From Streptomyces sp. NBC_01353 (GTDB lineage: Bacteria; Actinomycetota; Actinomycetes; Streptomycetales; Streptomycetaceae), in the NCBI RefSeq assembly GCF_036237275.1, contig NZ_CP108352.1:6324001-6388000 (forward strand): a DNA stretch of 64,000 bases. The letters run 5' to 3'. A model generated the notes under the pieces. It made no database searches and was not told the DNA's origin. It saw only the letters and a list, made by a program, of their open reading frames with translations. A program made the translations under genes and the position numbers. How positions within the stretch are numbered: the first letter of the stretch is position 1; each line of letters starts with the position of its first letter. Positions 17,111 through 26,395 of the stretch are shown piece after piece.

Positions 17111-19516
17111 TCAGCGTTCGGCCCGGCGGAGGGCGACCGTCAGGCGGGTCGTCAGGGCGTGGCGGCGGGCCGACCAGGAGCCCGTCGTCCTGGACCAGCG
17201 CGACGACGCCGCCCACACCACCCGGACGGCCGAGCGCGGCGCCAGCAGTGCGCGCAGGCGCGTCTTCCGGGGGGACGCCGCCGCGAAGCCCGACCTGACC
17301 AGGGCGACCTCCTCCACGAGACCCGTCGCCGGACGGGGCTGCGGGGCGTAGAGGACCTGCTCGACCGCGCGGGCCACCCGGTGCACCGCGTTCGCCGGCT
17401 CGCCCTCCAGCGAGCCCAGTCGGACGATCCGGGCCGCCGTCTTGCGGGGCGTCTGCGAGTCGTCCGGCGTGACCCCGTGGTCCCAGGCCGTGTCGCGGAT
17501 CTCCCGCCACGCCGCCAGCGTCCTGGCCACCGCGTCCTCAGGCGTACGGCCCGATGACCCGAGCCGCCGCGCCCGTACCCGCGTACGCCACAGCCAGGGC
17601 GACAGCGGCAACAGGAGCACCACCGCCACGCCCAGACAGATCAGCACGACCTTCAGCGGATCCACCCCACCGCCGTCGGACGACGCTCCGCCCGCCGCCG
17701 CGTCCGGGCCGCACTCGCCGAGGCGACGCATCTCCGGCGGGCAGCTCTCCGAGGTGCTCGGCGCCGCGGACGGCATCGCCGAGGCGCTGGTCTCCGGCTG
17801 CGCCGTCTGCGACGGCGTCCCCGACGGGGACTGCTGCCGCGTGTAGTCCGGCGTCGTACCCCGCGTCGGCGTCGGTTCGAACCGGATCCAGCCCGCGCCC
17901 TCGAAGTACAGCTCCGGCCAGGCGTGGGCGTCCCGGATGCCGACCGACATCGTGCCGTCGGACTGCGAGGTGCCCGGCATGAAGCCGACCGCCACCCGGG
18001 CCGGAATGCCCAGGGAGCGCGCCATCGCCGCCATCGAGAACGAGAAGTGGACGCAGAAGCCCTCCCGCCGCTGGAGGAAGCGGGAGATCGCCTCGACCCC
18101 CGTGCCCGACTCGACCTCGACGTCGTAGCGGAAACCGCCGTCCGTCGCGAACCAGTCCTGGAGCTTCACGGCCCGCTCGTAGTCGTTCCGCGCTCCCCTG
18201 GTGACCTGGAGCGCCGTCGACTTCACGTCGAGCGGCAGCGAGGAGGGCACCCGGGTGTACTCGGAGCGGAGCTTGGGCGGCGCCGGAGGGGCCGCCGCCA
18301 GCTGCGCGGCCGTCGGCCGCACGTCCAGACTCGTCACCGTGTACCGGGCGCCCCGCGTGTTCTGCTCGTCGTCGCCGACGATCATCCGCCCGGCCGGCTC
18401 GTACCGCCAGCGGCCGTCGATCTCGACCTTGGCCGCCGGGTACGGCATCGGCAGCCACTTCTGCTCGTACGTCGAGGAGGCCACGAAGTTGCCCGTGACC
18501 TCGGTCGTACGGACCTGCTCGCCGAGCCCGTCCGGCCGCGGCAGCCGCTCGGGAACGTCCCCGATCGGGCGGACCGAGGACTTCCAGGAGGTGCCGTCGA
18601 ACTGGTCGAGCGCCACCAGACGCAGATACATCCCGGTGGTGTCGGTCGCGTTGGTCCGGTAGCGCAGCACCTCGCGGTCCTCGGGCTGCCGCAGATTGTC
18701 CTGGAGCGAGACCAGCGGGTTCACGGCCGAGATCGTGCCGCCCTTGCCGCTCCCACCCGACCCGTCGCCCGGGCCGCCGAACAGACCGCCGGAGAGCGCG
18801 GGCAGCGCCGCCGGCACGACCAGCGCGATGCCCATGGCCACCACGCCGATCCGCCGGCCGGTCCGCACCGGGGCGAGCGCCTGCCCGCTTCCGGCCGCGC
18901 CGGTGCTCCCGGGACGCGGCGCGCCACCGAAGACCCGCCCCCACTGCGAGAGCCGGTCACGGCTCTCCGCCAGGAGCAGCACGAGATAGCCGGTGGCGGC
19001 GAGCACGAACCACAGCCAGCTCGCGCCGCCGTCGGAGAGTCCCGCGGCCACCGAGTACAGCGCGAGGAGCGGCAGACCGGCCGGGGCAGCGCTGCGGAAG
19101 GTCACCGCGATCGTGTCCACCAGAAGACCGATCACGAGCACGCCGGCGACCACCATCAGCCGGATGCCCTCGGTGCCGGGGGCCGGGATCGCGTAGGTGC
19201 CGACGTCGTCGGCGCCCGCCCGGAACAGCGCGGCGAACTCCCCGAGGGCCCCCGGCCCGGGCAGGAAGCCGAGCAGCGCCTGCTCTCGGGCGAAGACGAG
19301 GGTCAGTGCCAGCAGGCTCGTCAGGGCCTGAGCCGCGATCGTCAGCGGCCGGGCCAGCGGAACCCGCCGGGTCAGCGCGCCGACCCCGCTCTGCAGCGTC
19401 AGCAGGATCGCGGCCGTGAAGATCCAGGTCGCCGGCTTCACCAGCGGAAGAAGCGCGCCCGCCGCCATCAGCGTGGCGGCGAAGGCGCCCAGTGTCAGCC
19501 GCCCGCGGCCGCTCAT
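17111..19516 (-). CDS. TgpA-type transmembrane transglutaminase-like protein
   Basis: An 801-residue membrane protein. The N-terminal 230 residues hold about six spans (DUF3488/TgpA N-terminal domain). An outer domain contains the transglutaminase core with Cys488 in REGFCVHFS, the His of DAHAWPELYF and WIRFEPTP, the expected Cys-His-Asp arrangement. A Ser/Thr/Pro linker, one more span (VVLICLGVAVVLLLPL) and a C-terminal DUF4129-like region follow. Last gene of a MoxR-DUF58-TgpA operon. The ATG overlaps the DUF58 stop by 4 nt, with GGAGG 6 nt upstream; a TTG two codons earlier was rejected. Family members act on cell-envelope proteins, but the substrate is unknown. Confidence 0.93.
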   Translation of the reverse strand: MSGRGRLTLGAFAATLMAAGALLPLVKPATWIFTAAILLTLQSGVGALTRRVPLARPLTIAAQALTSLLALTLVFAREQALLGFLPGPGALGEFAALFRAGADDVGTYAIPAPGTEGIRLMVVAGVLVIGLLVDTIAVTFRSAAPAGLPLLALYSVAAGLSDGGASWLWFVLAATGYLVLLLAESRDRLSQWGRVFGGAPRPGSTGAAGSGQALAPVRTGRRIGVVAMGIALVVPAALPALSGGLFGGPGDGSGGSGKGGTISAVNPLVSLQDNLRQPEDREVLRYRTNATDTTGMYLRLVALDQFDGTSWKSSVRPIGDVPERLPRPDGLGEQVRTTEVTGNFVASSTYEQKWLPMPYPAAKVEIDGRWRYEPAGRMIVGDDEQNTRGARYTVTSLDVRPTAAQLAAAPPAPPKLRSEYTRVPSSLPLDVKSTALQVTRGARNDYERAVKLQDWFATDGGFRYDVEVESGTGVEAISRFLQRREGFCVHFSFSMAAMARSLGIPARVAVGFMPGTSQSDGTMSVGIRDAHAWPELYFEGAGWIRFEPTPTRGTTPDYTRQQSPSGTPSQTAQPETSASAMPSAAPSTSESCPPEMRRLGECGPDAAAGGASSDGGGVDPLKVVLICLGVAVVLLLPLSPWLWRTRVRARRLGSSGRTPEDAVARTLAAWREIRDTAWDHGVTPDDSQTPRKTAARIVRLGSLEGEPANAVHRVARAVEQVLYAPQPRPATGLVEEVALVRSGFAAASPRKTRLRALLAPRSAVRVVWAASSRWSRTTGSWSARRHALTTRLTVALRRAER

Positions 19517-20889
19517 GACCAACCTCCGTACGTGTCACCCGCGGCGGTCTCCGCACGCGCTCCGCCGGCCTGCTGCCACAGCTCGGCGAGCCGCGCGCCC
19601 GGGCGCACCGCCAGCGCCGTCCAGCCGGCCTCCCGCAACTGCCTCAGCCGCTCGTCGACCGCACCGGTCACCGCGCCGCCCGTCAGCCATGTTCCGCTGT
19701 CCAGGACGAAGGCCACGGCCGCACCGCTGCGCTGCCGCATCCGGGCCGCCACCGCCGCCTGCTCCTCGTCGATGTCGCCGACGAAGGCGATCAGAAGCCC
19801 TTCGTTCCCGCCGCGCAGGAGGTCGTACGCGCGGGAGAGTCCGGCCCCGTCGGAGTGGTCGACGACGGCGAGGGTGTCCATCATCAGCCCGGCCGCCTCG
19901 GCCGAGTCCTGCGTCGCACCGGCGAAGCCCTCGGCGCCCTCACCGGGCACCGCGGTGCCCGTGTCGGTGAGGAGCCGTACCGAATAGCCCCGCTCCAGCA
20001 TGTGCACCAGGGCCGAGGCCGCGCCCGAGACCGCCCACTCGAAGGCCGAGTCGGGGCCGGCGCCCTGGAACGCGATCCGGCGGGTGTCGAGCAGGACCGT
20101 GCAGCGGGCCCGCTGCGGCTGCTCCTCACGGCGGACCATCAGCTCGCCGTAGCGCGCGGTGGAACGCCAGTGGACCCGGCGCAGATCGTCGCCGTGGCGG
20201 TAGGTACGCGGGATCACGTCGTCGTCGCCGGCCAGCGCCAGCGAGCGCTGCCGGCCGTCGCCGTACCCCGCGGCCTCGCCGGCCAGCTTCACCGGCGGGA
20301 GCGATTCGGTCCGGGGGACCACGGTGAGGGTGTCGTAGGCGCTGAAGGAGCGGGTCAGCTCGCACATGCCGAAGGGGTCGTTCAGCCGCAACTGGAGCGG
20401 GCCCAGCGGGAAGCGGCCGCGCAGATCGGACCGGACCCGGTACGACACCTCGCGCCGGCCGCCCGCCTCGACCCGGTCCAGGACGAACCGGGGCCGCGGC
20501 CCGAGCATGTACGGGACATGGTCCTGGAGCATCAGCAGCCCGGTGGGCAGCCGGGAGACGTTGTCCATCCGCAGATGGACCCGGGCCTCGGAGCCGACCG
20601 GCGCCCGGTGCGGGGAGAGCCGGCGGCTGCCGGCGACCCGGTACCGGGTGCGGTAGAGGACCCCGGCGCAGATCAGCGGCAGCACGGCGAGCAGCAGCCC
20701 GACGCGCAGCAGATCGCCCTGGCCGAGGACGTAGGCACAGATCGCGGCGGCGACACCGGCGGCGAGGAAGGACCGGCCGCGCGTGGTGAGACCGCCGAGC
20801 GCGGCCCGCAGTCCGCCCTTGTCGTCCCCCGTGGGAGCGCCCCGGTCGTCACCCCGCTGCCCCTCCGGCGCGGCAGCGGTCGCCATCAC
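19513..20889 (-). CDS. DUF58 protein
   Basis: A 458-residue membrane protein with two spans at about 38-75, then a beta-rich region and the diagnostic DUF58 segment VIPRTYRHGDDLRRVHWRSTARYGELMVRREE. A von Willebrand A-like fold follows (TVLLDTRRI). DUF58 proteins are encoded with MoxR ATPases and are thought to work with them in assembling envelope complexes. Start and previous stop overlap as GTGATG. GTG 20889 gives a 4-nt overlap, ATG 20886 gives 1 nt; either is possible. Confidence 0.92.
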   Translation of the reverse strand: MMATAAAPEGQRGDDRGAPTGDDKGGLRAALGGLTTRGRSFLAAGVAAAICAYVLGQGDLLRVGLLLAVLPLICAGVLYRTRYRVAGSRRLSPHRAPVGSEARVHLRMDNVSRLPTGLLMLQDHVPYMLGPRPRFVLDRVEAGGRREVSYRVRSDLRGRFPLGPLQLRLNDPFGMCELTRSFSAYDTLTVVPRTESLPPVKLAGEAAGYGDGRQRSLALAGDDDVIPRTYRHGDDLRRVHWRSTARYGELMVRREEQPQRARCTVLLDTRRIAFQGAGPDSAFEWAVSGAASALVHMLERGYSVRLLTDTGTAVPGEGAEGFAGATQDSAEAAGLMMDTLAVVDHSDGAGLSRAYDLLRGGNEGLLIAFVGDIDEEQAAVAARMRQRSGAAVAFVLDSGTWLTGGAVTGAVDERLRQLREAGWTALAVRPGARLAELWQQAGGARAETAAGDTYGGWS

Positions 20890-21905
20890 AGCTGCCGAAC
20901 GCCGGGCTGCTGCTGGCCGTAGTGCGGGCCGGCGGGCGGCGCCGCGACCGGGACGGGCGTGCGCTGCAGGATGTCCAGCACGACCTGCTCGGAGGTGCGC
21001 CGGTTCAGCTGGGCCTGCGCCGTCGGCAGCAGCCGGTGCGCGAGGACCGGCACGGCCAGCGCCTGGAGGTCGTCCGGCAGGACGTACTCGCGGCCGCTGA
21101 GCGCGGCGGACGCCTTGGCGGCGCGCAGCAGGTGGAGCGTGGCACGCGGCGAGGCGCCGAGCCGCAGATCCGCGTGGTTACGGGTCGCGGCGACGATGTC
21201 GACGGCGTACCGGCGCACGGCGTCGGCGACATGGACGCCGCGTACCGCCTCGATCAGCTTCACGATGTCGTGGGCGTGCGCGACGGGCTGCAGGTCGTCG
21301 AGCGGATTGACCGCCCCGTGGATGTCGAGCATCTGGAGCTCGGCCTCGGCGCTGGGGTAGCCGATCGAGACGCGCGCCATGAAGCGGTCGCGCTGCGCCT
21401 CGGGGAGCGGGTACGTGCCCTCCATCTCGACCGGGTTCTGCGTCGCCACGACCATGAACGGGCTCGGCAGCTCGTACGTCTGCCCGTCGACGGTGACCTG
21501 TCGCTCCTCCATGGACTCAAGGAGCGCGGACTGGGTCTTCGGCGAAGCGCGGTTGATCTCGTCGCCGATCACGATCTGGGCGAAGATCGCGCCCGGCTTG
21601 AACTCGAAGTCCCGCCGCTGCTGGTCGAAGATCGACACGCCGGTGATGTCCGACGGCAGCAGGTCGGGCGTGAACTGGATACGGCGCACCGAACAGTCGA
21701 TGGACCGCGCCAGCGTCTTGGCCAGCATCGTCTTGCCGACGCCGGGGACATCCTCGATCAGAAGATGCCCCTCGGCGAGCAGCACGGTCAGCGAAAGCCG
21801 TACGACCTCAGGCTTGCCCTCGATCACACCCTCCACCGACCTGCGGACACGCTCCGCTGTGGTGGTCAGATCTGTGAGGCTCGCTCGATCGTCATAGGTC
21901 GTCAC
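20886..21905 (-). CDS. MoxR family AAA+ ATPase
   Basis: A 339-residue AAA+ chaperone-like ATPase. Walker A is EDVPGVGKTMLAK, Walker B IVIGDEINRASPKTQSALLE, sensor 1 FMVVATQNPVEMEGTYPLPEAQ and an Arg-finger region DRFMARV, with a C-terminal lid domain and a Pro/Gln tail. First gene of the MoxR-DUF58-TgpA operon. The GTG start (VTTYDDRAS) has GGAGG 6 nt upstream. A GTG 36 nt further upstream lacks such a good site. Confidence 0.95.
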   Translation of the reverse strand: MTTYDDRASLTDLTTTAERVRRSVEGVIEGKPEVVRLSLTVLLAEGHLLIEDVPGVGKTMLAKTLARSIDCSVRRIQFTPDLLPSDITGVSIFDQQRRDFEFKPGAIFAQIVIGDEINRASPKTQSALLESMEERQVTVDGQTYELPSPFMVVATQNPVEMEGTYPLPEAQRDRFMARVSIGYPSAEAELQMLDIHGAVNPLDDLQPVAHAHDIVKLIEAVRGVHVADAVRRYAVDIVAATRNHADLRLGASPRATLHLLRAAKASAALSGREYVLPDDLQALAVPVLAHRLLPTAQAQLNRRTSEQVVLDILQRTPVPVAAPPAGPHYGQQQPGVRQL

Positions 21906-22065
21906 CCGGCCCTCCTCGGCCCCTGCGAAAAACATCGACACCTGCCCCCGCGGTTCATTCGGGGGGTGTCACCCGAGCATTCTTGTTGCCTCTGCCGGGT
22001 TGTGTCACTTGCCTGTGGACAAGTGAGAGCGATATGCCGGGGTTTGCCGTGTTGTGCCCCGCGAA
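21906..22065 (-). promoter_or_regulatory. Leader region of the moxR operon
   Basis: It contains the ribosome-binding site and an inverted repeat TCACTTG / CAAGTGA (22005-22011 and 22020-22026) with an 8-base loop. No single promoter is clear. The repeat could be an operator or the end of the carbonic anhydrase transcript. Confidence 0.4.
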
Positions 22066-22614
22066 TCAGGAGGGGTCGATCTCGCGCAGCAGACCCGAGG
22101 TCACGTCGAAGACGAAACCGCGGACGTCATCGGTGTGCAGCAGGAACGGCGAGGTCCGCACGCGCTGCATCGACTGCCGGACGTCCTGGTCGACGTCGCG
22201 GAACGCCTCGACGGCCCACGCGGGACGCTGCCCGACCTCGTCCTCCAGCTCGTGCCGGAAGTCCTCGGTCAGCGATTCCAGGCCACAGCCCGTGTGGTGC
22301 ACCAGCATCACGCTGCGGGTCCCCAGGGCGCGCTGGCTGATGGTGAGCGATCGGATCACGTCATCGGTGACCACGCCGCCCGCGTTGCGGATGGTGTGAC
22401 AGTCGCCGAGCTGGAGACCGAGTGCGGCGTGCAGGTCGAGACGGGCGTCCATGCAGGCAACCACGGCCACGTTCAGCACGGGCCGAGCGTCCATGCCCGG
22501 ATCGGTGAAGCCGGACGCGTATCGCTCGTTGGCCTCGACGAGTCGGTCTGTGACGGTCCCATCGGTACCTATCACGTCGGCGGCGTCTGCGGAGGGGTGC
22601 GCTGAGGTCGACAT
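22066..22614 (-). CDS. Beta-class carbonic anhydrase
   Basis: A 182-residue zinc enzyme interconverting CO2 and bicarbonate. The zinc ligands Cys54 (with Asp56 and Arg58 in ACMDARLD), His107 and Cys110 (HHTGC) are all present, as is the conserved HTIRNAGG. It is of the short type. It is transcribed away from rsmH, in the position mraZ holds in many dcw clusters. The ATG gives MSTSAHPSAD. A GTG 21 nt upstream is possible, and neither has a clear Shine-Dalgarno. Confidence 0.94.
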   Translation of the reverse strand: MSTSAHPSADAADVIGTDGTVTDRLVEANERYASGFTDPGMDARPVLNVAVVACMDARLDLHAALGLQLGDCHTIRNAGGVVTDDVIRSLTISQRALGTRSVMLVHHTGCGLESLTEDFRHELEDEVGQRPAWAVEAFRDVDQDVRQSMQRVRTSPFLLHTDDVRGFVFDVTSGLLREIDPS

Positions 22615-22789
22615 GTCTATGACGGTAGTGGTCACAGGGCGTCGTGGCCCGTCGTGAGAGCGGACAAAGAACGTCAATGAGCCTTGTTGTGAGCTAACCC
22701 ACAGGCATGGGAAGAGCAGATCCATTCGGGTGAGCTGTCGGGAATGCCCGACTCCTCTCCACGGCCCGTGCGACGCGCCAGCCGGTTGA

Positions 22790-22817
22790 TTGACCGCTGG
22801 GTCCAGTGGACTAAAGT
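22790..22817 (+). promoter_or_regulatory. Promoter of the dcw cluster
   Basis: TTGACC and TAAAGT are separated by 16 bp, a good housekeeping-type promoter, giving a leader of about 100 nt before rsmH. Confidence 0.65.
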
Positions 22818-22925
22818 GACGCGAAGTTCACGGAGACATTGAGCGATTTCCGCAGTTTCTCCCCGCGAGTGCGGCGGATGCGTAGCGGCCGCGCCGAATC
22901 TGAGCCGAATTCTGAGAGGGCGCAA

Positions 22926-23885
22926 TTGAGCAACGACCGACACGTCCCGGTGATGCTCCAGCGGTGCCTGGACATGTTGGCCCCGGCGCTGGAGCGCCCC
23001 GGTGCGGTGGTCGTCGACTGCACCCTCGGCCTCGGCGGCCACAGCGAGGCGCTCCTTCGCCGCTTCCCCGAGGCGCGGCTCGTCGCCCTCGACCGGGACA
23101 AGGAGGCGCTGCGGCTCTCCGGCGAGCGGCTGGCCCCCTACGGTGAGCGCGCCACGCTCGTCCACGCCGTCTACGACGAGCTGCCCGAGGTCCTCGACCG
23201 GCTCGGCATCCCGAAGGTGGACGGCATCCTCTTCGACCTCGGCGTCTCCTCGATGCAGCTCGACGAGGCCGACCGCGGCTTCGCGTACGCGCAGGACGCC
23301 CCGCTCGACATGCGCATGGACCAGACGACCGGCGTCAGCGCGGCGGAGGTCCTCAACACCTACCCGGCCGGTGAGCTGGTCCGCATCCTCCGCGCGTACG
23401 GGGAGGAGAAGCAGGCCAAGCGGATCGTCTCCGCGATCGTGCGCGAGCGCGAGAAGGAGCCGTTCACCAACAGCGCCCGCCTGGTCGAGCTGATCCGCGA
23501 CTCCCTGCCGCAGGCGGCCAAGCGCACCGGCGGCAACCCCGCCAAGCGCACCTTCCAGGCCCTGCGCATCGAGGTCAACGGCGAGCTGACCGTCCTGGAG
23601 CGGGCGATCCCGGCGGCGGTGAAGGCGATCGCGGTGGGCGGCCGGATCGCGGTCCTGTCGTACCACTCCCTGGAGGACCGGCTGGTCAAGCAGGTCTTCG
23701 CGGCGGGCGCGGCGAACACGGCCCCGCCCGGCCTGCCGGTCGTCCCCGAGCAGTACCAGCCCCGCCTGAAACTCCTCACCCGCGGCGCCGAACTCCCCAC
23801 GGAGGAGGAGATCGCCGAGAACCGCCGCGCGGCCCCGGCCCGGCTCCGAGGGGCGCAGCGCATCCGGGAGGACGTGCCGGCATGA
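22926..23885 (+). CDS. rsmH: 16S rRNA m4C1402 methyltransferase RsmH (MraW)
   Basis: Methylates N4 of C1402 in 16S rRNA and is the usual first enzyme gene of dcw clusters. The 319-residue product starts [18 protein letters not shown] (TTG). It has the SAM site [35 protein letters not shown] with the catalytic region, [23 protein letters not shown] and [15 protein letters not shown] was chosen because GAGAGGG lies 8 nt upstream and the size then matches the family. A TTG at 22839 would add 29 unrelated residues. Its stop overlaps ftsL. Confidence 0.95.
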   Translation: MSNDRHVPVMLQRCLDMLAPALERPGAVVVDCTLGLGGHSEALLRRFPEARLVALDRDKEALRLSGERLAPYGERATLVHAVYDELPEVLDRLGIPKVDGILFDLGVSSMQLDEADRGFAYAQDAPLDMRMDQTTGVSAAEVLNTYPAGELVRILRAYGEEKQAKRIVSAIVREREKEPFTNSARLVELIRDSLPQAAKRTGGNPAKRTFQALRIEVNGELTVLERAIPAAVKAIAVGGRIAVLSYHSLEDRLVKQVFAAGAANTAPPGLPVVPEQYQPRLKLLTRGAELPTEEEIAENRRAAPARLRGAQRIREDVPA

Positions 23886-24385
23886 CGACGAAGGGGCCGC
23901 TCAAAGGGCGGGCGGCGCGGCTCGGGCGGCTCATGCCCTCGGGGCCCAGTACCGCCGCCCGTACCCCTTTCGTCCTGCTCGTCGTGGTCCTGCTCGGCGG
24001 CGGGCTCATCACGCTCCTGCTGCTGAACTCCGCCCTCAACCAGGGCTCCTTCAAGCTGCGTGACCTCAAGAACCGGACCACGGAGCTCACCGACGAGGAG
24101 CAGGCCCTCCAGCGGGACGTGGACGACCGCTCCGCGCCCGACGCGCTGGAGCGGCGGGCCCGGGAGCTCGGCATGGTCCCGGGCGGGAGCCCCGCCTTCC
24201 TGAACCCGGACGGCAAGGTCCTCGGCGAGCCCTCCAAGGCGTCCGCGCCTCAGCCCAGCCGCACCGCGGCCCCACCGCGTACCACGCCCCCGACGGGGTC
24301 CCCGACCGGACCGCCGCCCGCGACACCCGGGAAGACCGGGACGCCGCAGACGACCCCGCCCGCCCCGACGACCTCCGGCAGGTGA
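23882..24385 (+). CDS. ftsL: Cell division protein FtsL
   Basis: A 167-residue bitopic protein: a basic cytoplasmic arm, one span (about 29-49), then a short coiled coil ([22 protein letters not shown]) and [11 protein letters not shown], as in FtsL/DivIC. The C-terminal 50 residues are Pro/Thr-rich and probably disordered outside the membrane. With FtsQ and DivIC it activates FtsW-FtsI. The name rests on position between rsmH and ftsI as well as architecture, because FtsL sequences are poorly conserved. ATGA overlap with rsmH. Confidence 0.9.
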   Translation: MTTKGPLKGRAARLGRLMPSGPSTAARTPFVLLVVVLLGGGLITLLLLNSALNQGSFKLRDLKNRTTELTDEEQALQRDVDDRSAPDALERRARELGMVPGGSPAFLNPDGKVLGEPSKASAPQPSRTAAPPRTTPPTGSPTGPPPATPGKTGTPQTTPPAPTTSGR

Positions 24386-26379
24386 CCGCAGTGCCCCCCA
24401 AGGAGCCCCCGCGCCGCCGGGTGCCCGGCCCCGCCCGCTCCGCACGCCCCCGGCCCCCCGAGGGCAGGCAGGCCCGGCCCGGCCCGCGCCCCGCCGGCCG
24501 CCCGGGCGCCGCGCGCAGGCCCGCCCCGAGGACACCGGCGAGGCCGCGCACCATCCGGCTCGGCAGCCCCAAGCCCCGGCTGCGGCTGGTCTCCCTCGGA
24601 CTGACCCTCGTGATGCTGGCCTTCGTCGTCCGCCTGCTCCAGGTGCAGGCCGTCGACGCGAGCACGCTGGCCGCCAAGGCCGAGGCGCACCGCTACCAGG
24701 AGTACACGCTCTCCGCGGACCGCGGCGAGATCACCGACCGCTCCGGGATCGCGCTGGCCGCCAGCGTCGACGCGTACGACATCATCGCCGACCCGCTGCT
24801 CTTCACTCCTGAGGAGAGCAAGATCCAGGACGCCCCTGAGCAGGCCGCCGCGCTGCTCGCGCCGCTCCTGGGCAAGCAGCCCGCAGACCTCGCCAAGAAG
24901 CTCCGCACCCCCAAGTCCCGCTACACCCTGCTCGCCCGCAAGCAGACCCCGCAGGTCTGGAACCAGATCAAGGACCTCAAGAAGGTCTACGCGAAGAAGT
25001 CCGCGCGCTCCGAGGGCGGCAACGGCGTCAATCTCCTCGGCGGCATCGTGAGCGAGCCCAGCACCAAGCGCGTGTACCCCAACGGGGAGCTCGCCGCCGG
25101 GATACTGGGGTACGTCAACGCCGAGGGCCGCGGCGCCGGCGGCCTGGAGTCGATGCTCGACAAGGAGCTCGCGGGCCAGGACGGCAAGATCAGGTTCGCC
25201 GAGTCCGGGGGACGCCAGGTGCCGACCGCCGGCTCCCGGGGCACCCCGGCCGTACCCGGCTCCGACATCGAGCTGACCATCGACCGGGACATCCAGTGGG
25301 CCGCCCAGCAGGCCATCAGCGACCAGGTGAAGAAGTCCAAGGCCGACCGCGGTTACGTCATAGTGCAGAACACGAAGACCGGCGAGGTCCTGGCCATGGC
25401 CAACGCCCCCGGCTTCGACCCCAACGACCTGTCGGCGGCCAACTCCGCCGCGATGGGCAACGCCGCCCTCCAGGACGCCTACGAGCCCGGCTCGACCAGC
25501 AAGGTCATGTCCATGGCCGCCGTCCTGGAAGAGGGCGTGGCGACGCCCGACACCCATGTCGTCGTGCCCAACCGGCTGCACCGCGGTGACCGGCTCTTCA
25601 AGGACGACATCGACCACCGCACCTGGTACCTGACCCTGAACGGCGTTCTCGCCAAGTCCAGCAACATCGGCACCATCCTCGCCACCGGCCAGCTCGGGAA
25701 GACCCAGCCCGAGTCCAACCGGGTCCTCCACTCCTACCTGCGCAAGTTCGGCATCGGCAGCCCCACCGGGCTCGGCTACCCCGGCGAGACCCCGGGCATC
25801 CTCGCCAAGCCGGAGAAGTGGTCGACCTCTCAGCAGTACACGATCCCGTTCGGTCAGGGTCTGTCGATCAACGCCATGCAGGCCGCCTCGGTCTACTCGA
25901 CCATCGCCAACGGAGGCGTACGGATCGAGCCCACGCTCGTCCGCGGCACCAAGGGGCCCGACGGCCGGTTCACCCCGGCGCCCGCGCCGGAGCAGACCCG
26001 GGTCGTGAGCGAGAAGACCGCCAAGACGCTCGCGCAGATGCTGGAGTCCGTGGTCGGCGACGAGGAGGGCACCGGCACCAAGGCCCGTATCCCCGGCTAT
26101 CGGGTCGCGGGCAAGACCGGAACCGCCAACCGCGTCGACCCCGAACTCGGCCGCTACAAGGGGTACACCGCCTCCTTCGCCGGCTTCGCACCCGCCGACG
26201 ACCCGCAGATCACGGTCTACTGCGCCATCCAGAACCCCACCAAGGGCAACTACTTCGGCGGCCAGATCTGCGGCCCGATCTACAAGAAGGTCATGGAGTT
26301 CGCCCTGAAGACCCTCCACGTGGCCCCGACGGGCAGCGAGCCCGCCCGTCTGCCGGTGATTTTCAAGGACAGCGAGTGA
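24382..26379 (+). CDS. ftsI: Septal class B penicillin-binding protein FtsI
   Basis: The D,D-transpeptidase of the septal peptidoglycan synthase. The 665 residues include a long Arg/Pro-rich cytoplasmic arm, one span (about 70-90), the PBP dimerisation domain (SADRGEITDRSGIALA) and the transpeptidase domain with SxxK at Ser371-Lys374 (STSK), SSN at 426-428 and KTG at 578-580. There are no C-terminal PASTA repeats. The GTG overlaps the ftsL stop by 4 nt. In Streptomyces the FtsI function is needed for sporulation septa rather than hyphal growth. Confidence 0.96.
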   Translation: MTAVPPKEPPRRRVPGPARSARPRPPEGRQARPGPRPAGRPGAARRPAPRTPARPRTIRLGSPKPRLRLVSLGLTLVMLAFVVRLLQVQAVDASTLAAKAEAHRYQEYTLSADRGEITDRSGIALAASVDAYDIIADPLLFTPEESKIQDAPEQAAALLAPLLGKQPADLAKKLRTPKSRYTLLARKQTPQVWNQIKDLKKVYAKKSARSEGGNGVNLLGGIVSEPSTKRVYPNGELAAGILGYVNAEGRGAGGLESMLDKELAGQDGKIRFAESGGRQVPTAGSRGTPAVPGSDIELTIDRDIQWAAQQAISDQVKKSKADRGYVIVQNTKTGEVLAMANAPGFDPNDLSAANSAAMGNAALQDAYEPGSTSKVMSMAAVLEEGVATPDTHVVVPNRLHRGDRLFKDDIDHRTWYLTLNGVLAKSSNIGTILATGQLGKTQPESNRVLHSYLRKFGIGSPTGLGYPGETPGILAKPEKWSTSQQYTIPFGQGLSINAMQAASVYSTIANGGVRIEPTLVRGTKGPDGRFTPAPAPEQTRVVSEKTAKTLAQMLESVVGDEEGTGTKARIPGYRVAGKTGTANRVDPELGRYKGYTASFAGFAPADDPQITVYCAIQNPTKGNYFGGQICGPIYKKVMEFALKTLHVAPTGSEPARLPVIFKDSE

Positions 26380-26395
26380 CACCCCGGGAGTACCA

